A stretch of DNA of 64,000 nt from Bog-756 sp963812885 (GCA_963812885.1 CAWEWZ010000002.1:806001-870000), one strand, 5' to 3'; shown: positions 20,111 through 28,837, numbered from the stretch's first letter. Made by a program: numbers and translations. Notes: a model not told the origin generated them from the sequence alone.

Positions 20111-22168
20111 TCACAGCGAACTAACTACCTGGGGCGTGTCGTAGCCTAACTCCCCGTCTGGCCCACCAGTCGTGCCATTGCCGAGTTGCCCAGAGTTGTT
20201 CTCGCCCCAGCAGTCCAACTTGCTGGTCGAGGACACAGCGCAGTAACCAGAGGCGTCGTGGCTCACAGATGCAGCAGTGGTCATCCCCGTCACGGCCTGA
20301 GGCGTGTCGTAGCCGTCAGCTCCGTCGGGACCTCCGGTGGTCCCGTTGCCCAGCTCGCCGAAGTAGTTCTCCCCCCAACACTTCATCATGCCGGTAGCGA
20401 GCACCGCGCAGTAGCCGGAGTAGCCGTCGCTCTGCACCGAGACGGCGTTAGTGATACCCGTGACCGCTTGCGGCGTGTCGTAGCCATCAACTCCGTCAGG
20501 CACGCTGGTGTTGCCGACGCCCAACTCGCCGGAGTTGTTCCTTCCCCAGCAGTCCACTCCACCGGTCGAGAGCACCGCACAGTAGCTGGCGTTCCAATCG
20601 CTGGTTACCGAGACTGCATTGGAAATGCCGGTTACTGCTACTGAAACGTCAGCGTCGTCGGTCGTCCCGTTGCCCAAAACGTCCCCCCAGCAGTTCACCC
20701 CACCAGTCGAGAGCACCGCACAGTACCCGTCGCCGCCGTCGCTGGTTACCGAGACTGCATGGGTGACGCCAGTGACCGTCTGGGGAGAGTCATAAACGGC
20801 TGGCGCTCCGTTATGCCCTCCGAAGGCTCCATTGCCCAACTGTCCAAAGAAGTCGTAGCCCCAACAGTCCACTCCGCCGGTCGAGAGCACGGCGCAGTAG
20901 CCGTACTTGTTGTCGCTGGTGGCAGACCGGGCCTTCGTGATGCCGGTAACTGCCTGAGGCGTGTCGTATCCATCCTCACCATCGGGGCCGCTTGTGGTGC
21001 CGTTGCCCAACTCGCCGTCGGTATTTACTCCCCAGCATTTCATCCCGCCGGTCGAGAGCACTGCGCAGTAGCTGAGGTCGTCGTCACTAGCCAAAGATAC
21101 GGCAGTGCTGATTCCGGGGACGGCATGGGGTGTGTCGTAGCTCGTCATCCCGCTGCCGAGTTGGCCCGCAGAGTAACTTCCCCAGCAGTCCACCCCGCCG
21201 GTCGAGAGCACGGCACAGTAGCTATCATTGCCATCGCTTGTCACGGAGACGGCATTGGTGATGCCGGTGACGGCTTGCGGTGTGTCGTAGCCACCGTCTA
21301 ACGCTCCTCCTGACGGGTTTGGCCCACCCAAGGTCCCGTTTCCCAACTCCCCCTCGGCATTATCCCCCCAGCACTCCATCCTGCCAGTCGAGAGCACCGC
21401 GCAGTAACCGTTGTAGCCATCGCCGACGAGTGATCGGACCCCGGTGAGTGCAGGCGGAGCACTTGTACTAACCGTCGCGCTCACTTTTTTTGGTGCGGTC
21501 GTCCCAGTGACCGACAGATTGAACGTGTGCACAACGGCCTTGGTTGTCTTGTTGGCAGGTACCGTCACTTTTTTTGTGACTGGTCCGCCTGTGCAAGCGA
21601 CTGTCGACGGCAGGCCGATGATCGCAGGCGCAGAGGAGAATGTGCAGGTCTTGGCGTTGGTGACCTGAGCCGAGAGTGTCACCGTTCCACCTGTCCAGGC
21701 AAGAGAAGCGGGGCTTGCCTTGAGGGCGGACACCTTTTGGGGTGGTCCAACTCCGATAGTCACTTTCACAGGCGTTGCCTTGACCGTCGTCGTACCCGCG
21801 ACCGAAAGACCGAAGCTGTAGGTAATTGTCTTCACCCCCGAGTTCTTTGGGATGGCAACCTTCTCGTCCACGGTGCCGTTGGTACAAGTCTTCTTGACAG
21901 GAAGTGCTTTGACGGCTGGCGTTGCCGAGAACGTGCATGTCGTGGCGTTCGCGACTTTGGCCGAAAGCGTCACCGTGGCACCTACCCAGTTGACCGACGA
22001 AGGGTTGACGGCGAAAGTTGAGACTGTGGTGGTCGAGGCACCCGCCAAGGAGTGCGATCCAAACACAGTGACTCCCCCGACCAGAAGTACCAGTGCTGCG
22101 CCAACGGACATGAAGCCGGTGAGTCTCCGAATCGCTCTCCGCACGGGAGAAGCTCCACTTCTGAACAT
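20111..22168 (-). CDS. Secreted RCC1-repeat protein with Ig-like N-terminal region
   Basis: 685 residues from ATG 22168, preceded by GGAGG. A signal-type hydrophobic stretch (SVGAALVLLVGGVTVFGSHSLA) is followed by two related Ig-like units of about 90 residues (each with a WxGGTVTLSAxVTNAKTCTFS-type core and paired Cys). The C-terminal two thirds hold about nine RCC1-like repeats with YCAVLSTGGVDCWG and GELGNGT, each with two Cys that may pair outside the cell. Predicted extracellular seven-bladed-type propeller. The DNA repeats run from about 20150 to 21430. Cargo. Confidence 0.85.
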   Translation of the reverse strand: MFRSGASPVRRAIRRLTGFMSVGAALVLLVGGVTVFGSHSLAGASTTTVSTFAVNPSSVNWVGATVTLSAKVANATTCTFSATPAVKALPVKKTCTNGTVDEKVAIPKNSGVKTITYSFGLSVAGTTTVKATPVKVTIGVGPPQKVSALKASPASLAWTGGTVTLSAQVTNAKTCTFSSAPAIIGLPSTVACTGGPVTKKVTVPANKTTKAVVHTFNLSVTGTTAPKKVSATVSTSAPPALTGVRSLVGDGYNGYCAVLSTGRMECWGDNAEGELGNGTLGGPNPSGGALDGGYDTPQAVTGITNAVSVTSDGNDSYCAVLSTGGVDCWGSYSAGQLGSGMTSYDTPHAVPGISTAVSLASDDDLSYCAVLSTGGMKCWGVNTDGELGNGTTSGPDGEDGYDTPQAVTGITKARSATSDNKYGYCAVLSTGGVDCWGYDFFGQLGNGAFGGHNGAPAVYDSPQTVTGVTHAVSVTSDGGDGYCAVLSTGGVNCWGDVLGNGTTDDADVSVAVTGISNAVSVTSDWNASYCAVLSTGGVDCWGRNNSGELGVGNTSVPDGVDGYDTPQAVTGITNAVSVQSDGYSGYCAVLATGMMKCWGENYFGELGNGTTGGPDGADGYDTPQAVTGMTTAASVSHDASGYCAVSSTSKLDCWGENNSGQLGNGTTGGPDGELGYDTPQVVSSL

Positions 22169-22404
22169 TGACCCGCCTCCGCTCTGAGGTCCGCAAGCCT
22201 CGCCTGGTGGCACTGTAGCAGCCAAGCCTCGATGAGTTCAGGTGGCGTCCGTCGATGAGCCGCGGACGGTGAGATGGACCTCACTCATTGTCGTTTTGAA
22301 AGTGCACGACTGCTGGCAGGGCAAGATGGGGGTCACTGGCCGCGCCGAGTCGAGGGGCCGATGACACGGTGGGCTTTGGTTCAGATGGAAGTGCGGCACT
22401 TGTT

Positions 22405-22653
22405 CTATGGGTCAAGTTCACTGAGCTTTCGTGCGGCCGTCTCGTCGAGGACGTCAGCGACCTCCAGGAGGTGCCTGCTGGTCCGGCTCATCGCCCTCTG
22501 GCGGGCAGGCGGAAGCTCCTCGACGATCGCCCTGATCTGCCTGGCTACGAGCCTTCGGTTTCGCTGGCCGAGGGGATGCCTCTGAAGCTGTTCCGCTACG
22601 AACCGGGCGATGTTCTCATCGCTCGCTCTGGCAGGGACCTCCGACACGGTCAC
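22405..22653 (-). CDS. Small helical protein, paralogue 2 of a duplicated gene
   Basis: 82 residues from GTG 22653 (aligned with the paralogue start at 19824). Helices read SEVPARASDENIARFVAEQL, RRLVARQIRAIVEELPP and SRHLLEVADVLDE, with an extra C-terminal ARKLSELDP. It lies upstream of the RCC1-repeat gene on the same strand. Function unknown. Confidence 0.5.
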   Translation of the reverse strand: MTVSEVPARASDENIARFVAEQLQRHPLGQRNRRLVARQIRAIVEELPPARQRAMSRTSRHLLEVADVLDETAARKLSELDP

Positions 22654-22684
22654 CAAGGGTAAGGCGGCTGAGCCTCGATATCTG
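22438..22684. repeat. Dispersed repeat copy B (about 247 bp), carries paralogue 2
   Basis: Partner of 19609-19854, in the same orientation. The two differ by scattered substitutions, so the duplication is not recent. Separation is about 2.8 kb, with the RCC1-repeat gene between them. Confidence 0.7.
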
Positions 22685-22738
22685 TCATTCACCGCCCTCA
22701 CCGGGCTGACCATCGGCACCGCCTACACCTCACGTCTT

Positions 22739-22778
22739 CATGGCTTTCGGCTTCACCGGCGTCGGTCATGACTTTCGG
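22739..22778 (+). repeat. Tandem 12-mer pair CATGRCTYTCGG (copy A)
   Basis: CATGGCTTTCGG at 22739 and CATGACTTTCGG at 22767 are spaced 28 bases. A related 41-base block lies at 26338. The block sits about 60-100 bases upstream of the small membrane gene at 22841. Possible regulator-binding site. Confidence 0.4.
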
Positions 22779-22840
22779 CCGAGGCAGGCCCACTGGTAGC
22801 GGGGCCATATACCCGCCGCCCATGTCGTTCAGAGGCTGTC

Positions 22841-23104
22841 TTGCTGTTCACTTTTGCGACGTGGCACACCGGGCTTGTGCGAGCGGCCGCAGCTCTCTTG
22901 ATTCTGGTGTGCCTGGGGACGAGCCTCTACGACGTGATTCACATCAGCGGAGAAAGCGCCAAGATCTTCGGCACAACTATCTCTCCGAGTGTGGGGTCGG
23001 GGCTGTGGCTCTGTCTTGTCGGGTCCATCGTGGCAGCCGTAGCTCTGGTGATCGAGTTCCGTTCATCGCGAACCCCGGTCGAAGCACCCCGCGTAGAATG
23101 GTGA
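22841..23104 (+). CDS. Small two-span membrane protein, unknown
   Basis: 87 residues from TTG 22841, with two hydrophobic spans (LVRAAAALLILVCLGTSLYDVIHI and GSGLWLCLVGSIVAAVALVIEF) and a charged tail FRSSRTPVEAPRVEW. Start choice is tentative and no strong ribosome site was seen. Located after the dispersed repeat block and before the convergent repeat-protein gene. Not a family I recognise. Confidence 0.4.
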   Translation: MLFTFATWHTGLVRAAAALLILVCLGTSLYDVIHISGESAKIFGTTISPSVGSGLWLCLVGSIVAAVALVIEFRSSRTPVEAPRVEW

Positions 23105-23276
23105 GCGGCTCGTAACCTGAGTTCCGGGCCCGGCAACGCTCAAGTCACAAGCCCGATAAGGGTGGCACGCAAAGCCCCTTCTGCCGACATGGCTGGGGAC
23201 TTCGCGGGCAGGCCGATCGAGCTGAACGCGAATTACTCTCCTCGGCGGCTCCGATCATCCGATCTAACGGCCGCTG

Positions 23277-24558
23277 TCAACACGCCGTCCAGCCAGTGTC
23301 AAACGGTGCGTCCGAGCAGATTTCGGCGAAAGCGATGTTGTAGTCGCCCACGGCACTCCCACTCTGGCTCGCCGAACCTCCCGGCCACGTCACCGTCAGA
23401 CTGCAGTTGATCGAGCCGTCGGGACCTTGAAGCTGTGCGCTTACGGCCACATACTCTGCGCTCGCTGGGATGGTCAGAGTTGTAGACCATGGAACCTTGG
23501 AGCCTCCGTCAAGGTTGGAGGTGTCAGTCCCGTAGAGGATGTCGACGCCCTGGGGAGCCGAGCCAGAACAGTTGAAGGATGCCTGGATGCCCTGTGGTGG
23601 CGGTGGCGGTGGTGGCGGTGGTGGTGGCACTGGTGCCGGAGGCTGGGCGAAGGTGGGCGTCCCGAGAAACGCCGAGTTGAAGCAGAACACTCCACCGTCT
23701 GCCGCAACAAAGCGGTAGCCAGCACCGTTTGGTGTGGCTTCCATCCCGACGATCGGCTCATTCAGCACGATGCTCCCAGTCGACCCGTAGAACGGGGCAT
23801 GAAACGCGAAAATCCCACCGTCGGCGGCCACAAGCCAGTAGCCCCCTGTGGCCGGATCGACCGCCATGCCGACCACTGGCTTGTTGAGGGTAAGGGCTCC
23901 GGTCGACCCATAGAACGGGACACCGTATGCGAAGACCCCGCCATCAGAGGCGACAAACCAGTAGCCGCGTCCATTGTTCGATACGGCCATTCCCACCACG
24001 GGTCGGTTGAGGATGATCGCTCCAGTAGAGCCGAGGAACGGCGCATCGAAGGCGAAAATCCCACCGTCGGCGGCCACAAGCCAGTAGCCCCCTGTGGCCG
24101 GATCGACCGCCATGCCGACCACTGGCTTGTTGAGTGAAAGGGCTCCGGTAGAGCCATGGAATGCTGCATCGCCATAGCCGAAGATGCCACCGTCAGACGC
24201 AACCAGGTAGTAGCCGCGACCATCACTCGTTGCAGTAATCCCAACGACAGGCTTGTTGAGAGAAGCTGGCTGGCCAAGGAAAAGGCGCGTCACCACAGGC
24301 AGCAACCTGCCCATCGTTATTCACGATCCAGTAGCCTCTGCCATCGCGCGTGTCCGCAATCCCCACCACGAAGCTGCCATAGGCAAAAGGTCCGCCGGGT
24401 TGAGTGCATGTAGCAGCATGCGCCTTGACCGCGTGTGCTCCACCGCGAGCTGCAGTGCTTGCGATAAGACCCAGGCTCATCACCAAAATCGCCATGGTCA
24501 CGGCAGCGAACCTCGCCAGATGACTTCCCCATCCGGGGCCTTGCACCGACTTACTCAC
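23277..24558 (-). CDS. Secreted repeat protein (GYWLVAADGGIFAF repeats), one frameshift
   Basis: The GTG start at 24558 follows GGAGG and a signal peptide (LARFAAVTMAILVMSLGLIASTAA). Then come about six units of roughly 45-50 residues: LNKPVVGMAVDPATGGYWLVAADGGIFAF and FxGSTGA. This repeat is a propeller-like unit frequent in secreted actinobacterial proteins. After the repeats a P-rich linker (about 12 Pro) leads to a C-terminal domain with three Cys (NCSGSAPQGVDILYGTDTSNL and after). The frame shifts near 24290 at a CCTTTT run, where the first repeat joins the second; removing one T restores it. Predicted extracellular. Cargo. Confidence 0.75.
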
Positions 24559-24893
24559 TATGCCTCCGCTCAGTAGAAATCCACCCTCCAGGTCGAGCAA
24601 CCTAGCGTACCGCGCGTGCCGTCAACACGGGTCATAAGTCACAAGCGCCGCTTTTCCGGGCTAAAACGTCAAGACATTCCGATCGAGGAGTCTGTCCTGA
24701 CCACCGGGAGTGTGATCAGGCCGCCATGACTGCAACGGAATGTCGAAGGTGATCCGAACGGATTACGCCGAGCAGCCCTCAGGCGTCTCGCTTAGTGGGA
24801 ACCGCACAGATGCCCACGCTCCAGGGGCCGATATGACACACTTCTCGCGCCAGGCAGGGCAGTCCTGCTGGCGGCGGAACAGGGGGATTGAAG
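24559..24893. other. Intergenic stretch of 335 bases
   Basis: No gene recognised. It contains the divergent starts of the repeat protein and the MmpS-like gene, a GAGTGTGATCAGG block (24708-24720) also present at 14047-14059, and an AAGTCACAAGC block (24636-24646) also present at 23142-23152. No convincing promoter. Confidence 0.4.
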
Positions 24894-25666
24894 ATGAGCG
24901 ATACGTCGCAAGGCCCAGGCTGGTGGCTTGCCTCGGACGGCAAGTGGTATCCACCGTCTGCTCCGACAGCGCCTGCGGCTCCTGCGCCTGCTCCAGTTGG
25001 GGCGGCATCTCCTCAGGGGCCGGGGTGGTGGCAGGCGACGGACGGCAAGTGGTATCCACCGGAACAGGCACCGCAGTATGCCCCGCCAGCTCCAGTTCCA
25101 GCTCCAGTTCCAGCGCCCGTTCCGGCTCCCGCTCCGGTTGGCGCTGCGTCTCCTCAGGGGCCGGGATGGTGGCAGGCATCTGATGGCTTTTGGTATCCGC
25201 CTCAGCCAGGGGCCTTCCAGCCCATGCCTGGTGCTTACGGACCGGCTCCGAAGAAGCCTCTCCACAAACGTGTCTGGTTCTGGCTGCTGATCGGGGTGGT
25301 GGTTCTCTTCGGGGGCTGTACCGCTCTCCTGGTGGGAGGAGGGGCCGCCGTTGACCACGCAGCTCACGTCAATCACACGGTTGTCTACTCAGTGACAGGT
25401 ACGGGTCAGGCGAACGACATCACGTACGCCACCGTGCAGGAAGGTGCGGGCCAGAGCGGCGAAGCTCAGGTCACGAACGTAAACCTGCCCTGGAGCAAGA
25501 CGATCACTGCTTCAGGCCTATTCACCGCGTTCGATGTCAGCACGCGACGGTGGGTTCGGGAGGGGGCACTCTGACCTGCACCATTACGGAGGACGGACAG
25601 CGCCTCGCTACCAACACAGCGACGGGAGCTTTCGCATCAGCCGATTGCAGCGCCACTGGGAAGTGA
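24894..25666 (+). CDS. MmpS-like membrane protein with three GPGWWxASDGKWYPP motifs; one frameshift
   Basis: ATG 24894 begins MSDTSQGPGWWLASDGKWYPP; the motif occurs three times, joined by Ala/Pro/Val-rich linkers, before one membrane span (RVWFWLLIGVVVLFGGCTALLV). The outer part begins with YSVTGTGQANDITY and AQVTNVNLPWSKTIT, like the MmpS/DUF4333-type beta domain of Actinobacteria. Near 25541 a single-base shift continues in TTVGSGGGTLTCTITEDG and then ends at 25666; without it the protein stops at 25574. GGGGGA precedes the start. Related by the motif to genes at 13131 and 15447. Likely cell-surface. Confidence 0.65.
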
Positions 25667-25705
25667 GGGCCGTGGTTCGACGGCTTCGCCGGTTCGGCGT
25701 CCCGG

Positions 25706-26266
25706 TCAGTCCTCGACCACCTCGACATCCACAATGCCCCCGTCGTCGAGTTCAGCCTCCAGTTCGTCGGCCATCTTGGAGATGCGTTCCAGCTCGGCCT
25801 GGACGACCGAGTTGTCAATCACGTTGACTACCTTGCGGATCGGCGCGTCTGCTCCCCTGAGTGTGCGCCGGGACTCGGACACCTTGCGTAGCTCGGCCAG
25901 GGCTCGGAGTCTCGGAGCGTCGTCGAGGATGAGGTTGCCCTGGTCATCGCGCATGACCTTGCCGAAGGAGACGGCGACGTGGTCCTTGTTGACGATTTCC
26001 CAGAGCTTGGCCTCAATCTCGCCCAGGCGTAGCTCCTCGGCGTTGCGGAAGCTCTCCAGATCGGGATCAACCCGGCGCTGAAGTGCCCTGCTGTAGGCGG
26101 CCCTGACGCCTGCCTGGCTCATTCCCAGCTCCTCGGCGATGTCGTCGAAGCTCCGGCGCTCGGCCCTGGCCTTGAGCACGGCGACCTCACGATCCCGTGC
26201 CGTCACGACTCGGGCGATGTGCTTGCCTTTAACGCCGTTCCCGCTCACCGTCACCTCCAGACCCAA
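25706..26266 (-). CDS. Helix-turn-helix protein, phage/element type, function unknown
   Basis: 186 residues. The N-terminal third, ARDREVAVLKARAERRSFDDIAEELGMSQAGVRAAYSRALQRR, is a sigma-4/HTH-like DNA-binding region. The rest is acidic and helical (NAEELRLGEIEAKLWEIVNKD and VQAELERISKMADELEAEL). Such proteins occur next to terminases in actinophages, but no large terminase is present here. Start could be the ATG at 26266 or a little downstream. Regulatory or DNA-packaging-like role is inference. Confidence 0.5.
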   Translation of the reverse strand: MGLEVTVSGNGVKGKHIARVVTARDREVAVLKARAERRSFDDIAEELGMSQAGVRAAYSRALQRRVDPDLESFRNAEELRLGEIEAKLWEIVNKDHVAVSFGKVMRDDQGNLILDDAPRLRALAELRKVSESRRTLRGADAPIRKVVNVIDNSVVQAELERISKMADELEAELDDGGIVDVEVVED

Positions 26267-26337
26267 GTATGACGCAGAGTGACTTGGACGCTGTCCGCGT
26301 AGTCGCTGCCACTACACCGCCGGGCGTCGGCGTATGT

Positions 26338-26377
26338 CATGGCTCTCGGGCTCCTCGGCGTCGGTCATGACTCTCGG
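26338..26377 (+). repeat. Tandem 12-mer pair CATGRCTYTCGG (copy B)
   Basis: CATGGCTCTCGG at 26338 and CATGACTCTCGG at 26366, spaced 28 bases as in copy A at 22739. About 80-120 bases upstream of the lipoprotein gene at 26459. 34 of 41 bases match copy A, and the T/C choice at the variable position agrees within each copy. Confidence 0.4.
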
Positions 26378-26458
26378 GCATGCTCAGGGCAGCCCCTTGG
26401 GACCTGTTCTCGCCCGACGGCCCTCTTCGGCGATAGTGGACGGCGCTACGGTGGCCCA

Positions 26459-27052
26459 ATGCGGTGGCGCGTGGCGGCAGTAGGCATCACCGGAGTGCTG
26501 GCGCTTGCCGGATGCTCCGGGGCCTCCGTCGCCACCCCCTCCGCTTCATCTCAGCCTCCCACCACCACGGCCACCACGACGCCGCTGTACGCCTACCCAA
26601 AGGCGTATGCCTGGAGCCGAGCGCACTTGCAGGACGTCAACGCCGTACTCTCGGACGCGACAACGATCTGGGACGGTATGCAGAGCTGCAATCTTCAGCC
26701 AGGCCAGTACGCTTGCCCGCCGTCTACACCGCCGTCGGCCGATCCGGGCAACTGGATCGAGCGGTTACCGGAGGACTGCACCAGCCTGACCACAGACGTC
26801 TCGACGGCCCAGTCGGACGGTCCGATCCCGAACGCCCAGGCTCAAGGATGGTGGCAGCAGTCGCTCGCCGACTTCACGCAGGCTTGCTCCGCCATCGCCA
26901 CGGCGTCCGCCGCCGAGCAGACGGCACTTCAGGACGGCGTGACTGGCTACGACGCGAACACGCAGATTCCCGGCGGGCAGGCGGCGTCGGATCTGGAGGC
27001 AGGGGAGCAACTGGTCCAGCACGCCGGAACCTTCGTCACAGCCAAACGCTGA
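26459..27052 (+). CDS. Lipoprotein, unknown function
   Basis: 197 residues from ATG 26459 (MRWRVAAVGITGVLALAGC). The lipobox LAGC marks a lipid-anchored protein; a Ser/Thr/Pro linker (ATPSASSQPPTTTATTTP) leads to a helical domain with six Cys, two near CNLQPGQYAC. No known family recognised. The gene lies just downstream of the copy-B tandem motif and converges on the RepA-like gene across the iteron region. Confidence 0.6.
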   Translation: MRWRVAAVGITGVLALAGCSGASVATPSASSQPPTTTATTTPLYAYPKAYAWSRAHLQDVNAVLSDATTIWDGMQSCNLQPGQYACPPSTPPSADPGNWIERLPEDCTSLTTDVSTAQSDGPIPNAQAQGWWQQSLADFTQACSAIATASAAEQTALQDGVTGYDANTQIPGGQAASDLEAGEQLVQHAGTFVTAKR

Positions 27053-27080
27053 CTGGTGCAGCGACAGCGGCGCGGGAGGT

Positions 27081-27246
27081 CTGGCACCGCTGGCACGACT
27101 GGCACGACTGGAGTGGTGCCATGTTGTTGTTGTGCCACGGGTAAGTCTCCAAAGATACGACTGGCACATCCAGCGCTGACCAGGGCCGGCGCGAGCCGCG
27201 ATTCGGCTGGAATGGACCACTTGGCACAACTGTACGGTCGTGCCAC
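27081..27246. repeat. Iteron cluster: eight TGGCAC elements, candidate replication origin
   Basis: TGGCAC in direct orientation at 27082, 27091, 27100, 27162 and 27222, and inverted (GTGCCA) at 27116, 27132 and 27240. The first three are tandem CTGGCACSR units with a 9-bp period. The cluster lies in the 202-base gap downstream of the RepA-like gene. Eight copies of a 6-mer in about 165 bases is far above chance. This is the layout of an iteron-type origin bound by the adjacent Rep protein; no binding data. Confidence 0.65.
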
Positions 27247-27254
27247 CTCGACGC

Positions 27255-28613
27255 TCAACTGGTGGTCTTGCCGTTGGGAAGCATCCAGTACGTCACCCTC
27301 GGGAACCCCTGAGACTCGGTGATGAGGTGGAGACTCACGCGTGCCCTGCCGAGGGTCCTCTCTGAATGGCCGACCGCCTTACCAGCCGCCTTACACGCTG
27401 CCGATGTAGCGCCGCCGCCCACGCTGGCGAGGAAGTCGCTCAGCCACTCAGCAGCGTCTTGAATCGCCGATCGAGCGTTCAGGTCCTCGCCCGATGACGC
27501 AAGTGCGTCGGTGATGCTTTGCGTACTCTCTCCGAGCGACTTGACCTTGCCGGTCCAGATCGGCCCATCCTCGGTGTCGGCAACCTTCTCGCCCACGATC
27601 CGGTACGTCATGGTGGGCAGGTCGCCGCGGCCGAGGTTGTTCTTGGGCTGGCCGAGCAACTTCACGTCCTCATCGTCGGGGCTGGACATAGCGAACAGGA
27701 CGGACCGAGCCACGGCACTGAAAGCCCGGCTGCCCATGACCATGTTCAGGGCGTCTCCGCCGCCGGTCTTGTTGACGTGTATCACCCCCAGAACCGCGGC
27801 ATGGGACCGATCAGCGAGCGCAACGAGAGGCTCCAAGGCACGGCGGACCTCGGCGTCCTTGTGAGTGTCCAGACCGGCGCTGAGGCGGCTGATAAGGGGA
27901 TCGAGGAGGATCATCGCAGCTCCCACTTCGACAACGGCCTCCTCCAGCACGGCCAAGTCCGAGGGCAGCACCAGATCTGAGTCGAAGCCCTCCATCTCTG
28001 TGACGTCTACCCGGAGGATCAAGTCAAGGTCGGCCTGTGCAGCCATCAAACGTGGGACAATCGTGTGTTCCCAAGAGTCCTCGGTGGCCGCGACGATGAC
28101 GGCCCACGGCTGCCCGAGGTGGTTGCCAGAGAGACGCCCCCGAGTTATCTCGGCAGCCAGTGTGTAGCCCAGTGTCGACTTGCCGATACCTTCTCGTCCG
28201 GCAAGTAGGCCGAGCGTGCCAAGAGCGATACGCCCATCCCAGAGCCACTGCACCGGGCGAGGCTTGATCGAGCTGGCCTGGGTAAGTCGCACCCTGCGTG
28301 CAGACGGTCCGTCGGGATGGTCCTCGACGGCTGAGAGCTGACGGAATGCCACGGAAGACTCCGGGTCAGCTCTGGCAACCAGGCGAAGCTCGTCTTCAGC
28401 CCACGTCTCCGTGATGGGGTCGCCATACTTCCGGTGCCACAACCAGTCGGCCCGAGCCTTCGGGTCCATCTCACGCCAGTAGTCGGCGGCGGTGATGCCG
28501 GGTCGCATCCTGGGCACCAGTTCGTCAAGCACGGCCTGGTGGCGTGGTCCAAGCTCCTCCCAAGGGTCTGGCAGCGGAGGGTCGGTCGGCTCAGCGTGAG
28601 CCGGAACGGCCAC
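27255..28613 (-). CDS. RepA-like AAA ATPase (replication initiator/helicase)
   Basis: 452 residues. Walker A AGREGIGKST at about 138-147 and Walker B AAMILLDPLI about 90 residues later define an AAA_25/RepA-type hexameric ATPase, followed by NMVMGSRAFSAVARSVLF and KNNLG. This family includes plasmid RepA helicases and prophage-element replicative ATPases. Starts at GTG 28613, and overlaps the HTH gene upstream by 23 bases. It is the only candidate replication protein in the element, and the iterons follow it directly. Confidence 0.8.
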   Translation of the reverse strand: MAVPAHAEPTDPPLPDPWEELGPRHQAVLDELVPRMRPGITAADYWREMDPKARADWLWHRKYGDPITETWAEDELRLVARADPESSVAFRQLSAVEDHPDGPSARRVRLTQASSIKPRPVQWLWDGRIALGTLGLLAGREGIGKSTLGYTLAAEITRGRLSGNHLGQPWAVIVAATEDSWEHTIVPRLMAAQADLDLILRVDVTEMEGFDSDLVLPSDLAVLEEAVVEVGAAMILLDPLISRLSAGLDTHKDAEVRRALEPLVALADRSHAAVLGVIHVNKTGGGDALNMVMGSRAFSAVARSVLFAMSSPDDEDVKLLGQPKNNLGRGDLPTMTYRIVGEKVADTEDGPIWTGKVKSLGESTQSITDALASSGEDLNARSAIQDAAEWLSDFLASVGGGATSAACKAAGKAVGHSERTLGRARVSLHLITESQGFPRVTYWMLPNGKTTS

Positions 28614-28800
28614 TTGCGGTTCGATCCTTCGCCGCTTGGGCGCGGACCCAGTCGTCGATTTCGTCCTCGTAGGCGACGATCTTCTTGCCGATGGTGAACA
28701 AGGGTGGCCCCTCTCCGATATGCCGCCAGTAGCGAAGTGTTGCGATCGGCGTGCAGGTTTTATCGGCCACCGCAGTCAGTGAGATGACCTTCTTGGCCAT
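28591..28800 (-). CDS. Small HTH protein, excisionase (Xis)-like
   Basis: About 69 residues from ATG 28800 (MAKKVISLTAVADKTCTPIATLRYWRHIGEGPP); an ATG two codons upstream (28806) is an alternative but leaves only 3 bases after AAGGAG, against 9 for this one. The pattern LTAVAD, TLRYWRHIGEGPPLFTIGKKIVAYEDEIDDWV is the winged-helix MerR/Xis fold (HTH_17) common in Actinobacteria excisionases. It overlaps the RepA-like start, so both are one transcript. Likely recombination directionality factor, by position. Confidence 0.7.
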   Translation of the reverse strand: MAKKVISLTAVADKTCTPIATLRYWRHIGEGPPLFTIGKKIVAYEDEIDDWVRAQAAKDRTASGRSGSR

Positions 28801-28820
28801 GGGCATCGACTCCTTGTGAG

Positions 28821-28837
28821 GCATCATCAGATGATGC
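28821..28837. promoter_or_regulatory. Inverted repeat GCATCAT-N3-ATGATGC, candidate operator
   Basis: 7-bp arms with a 3-base spacer, in the divergent region between the Xis/RepA-like operon and the HTH-int operon, 20 bases before the Xis-like start. Position fits an operator for one of the two HTH proteins that flank it. Confidence 0.45.

Noticed and set aside
22369..22662. Plus-strand frames over both dispersed repeats
   Set aside because: Changes between the copies are more conservative on the minus strand, so that strand is taken as coding.
23142..24646. AAGTCACAAGC at 23142 and 24636, flanking the GYWLV-repeat gene
   Set aside because: Short, could be chance; no sign that the gene is a cassette.
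14047..24720. GAGTGTGATCAGG at 14047 and 24708
   Set aside because: A 13-base match that could be chance; no dyad beyond TGATCA and no shared gene context.
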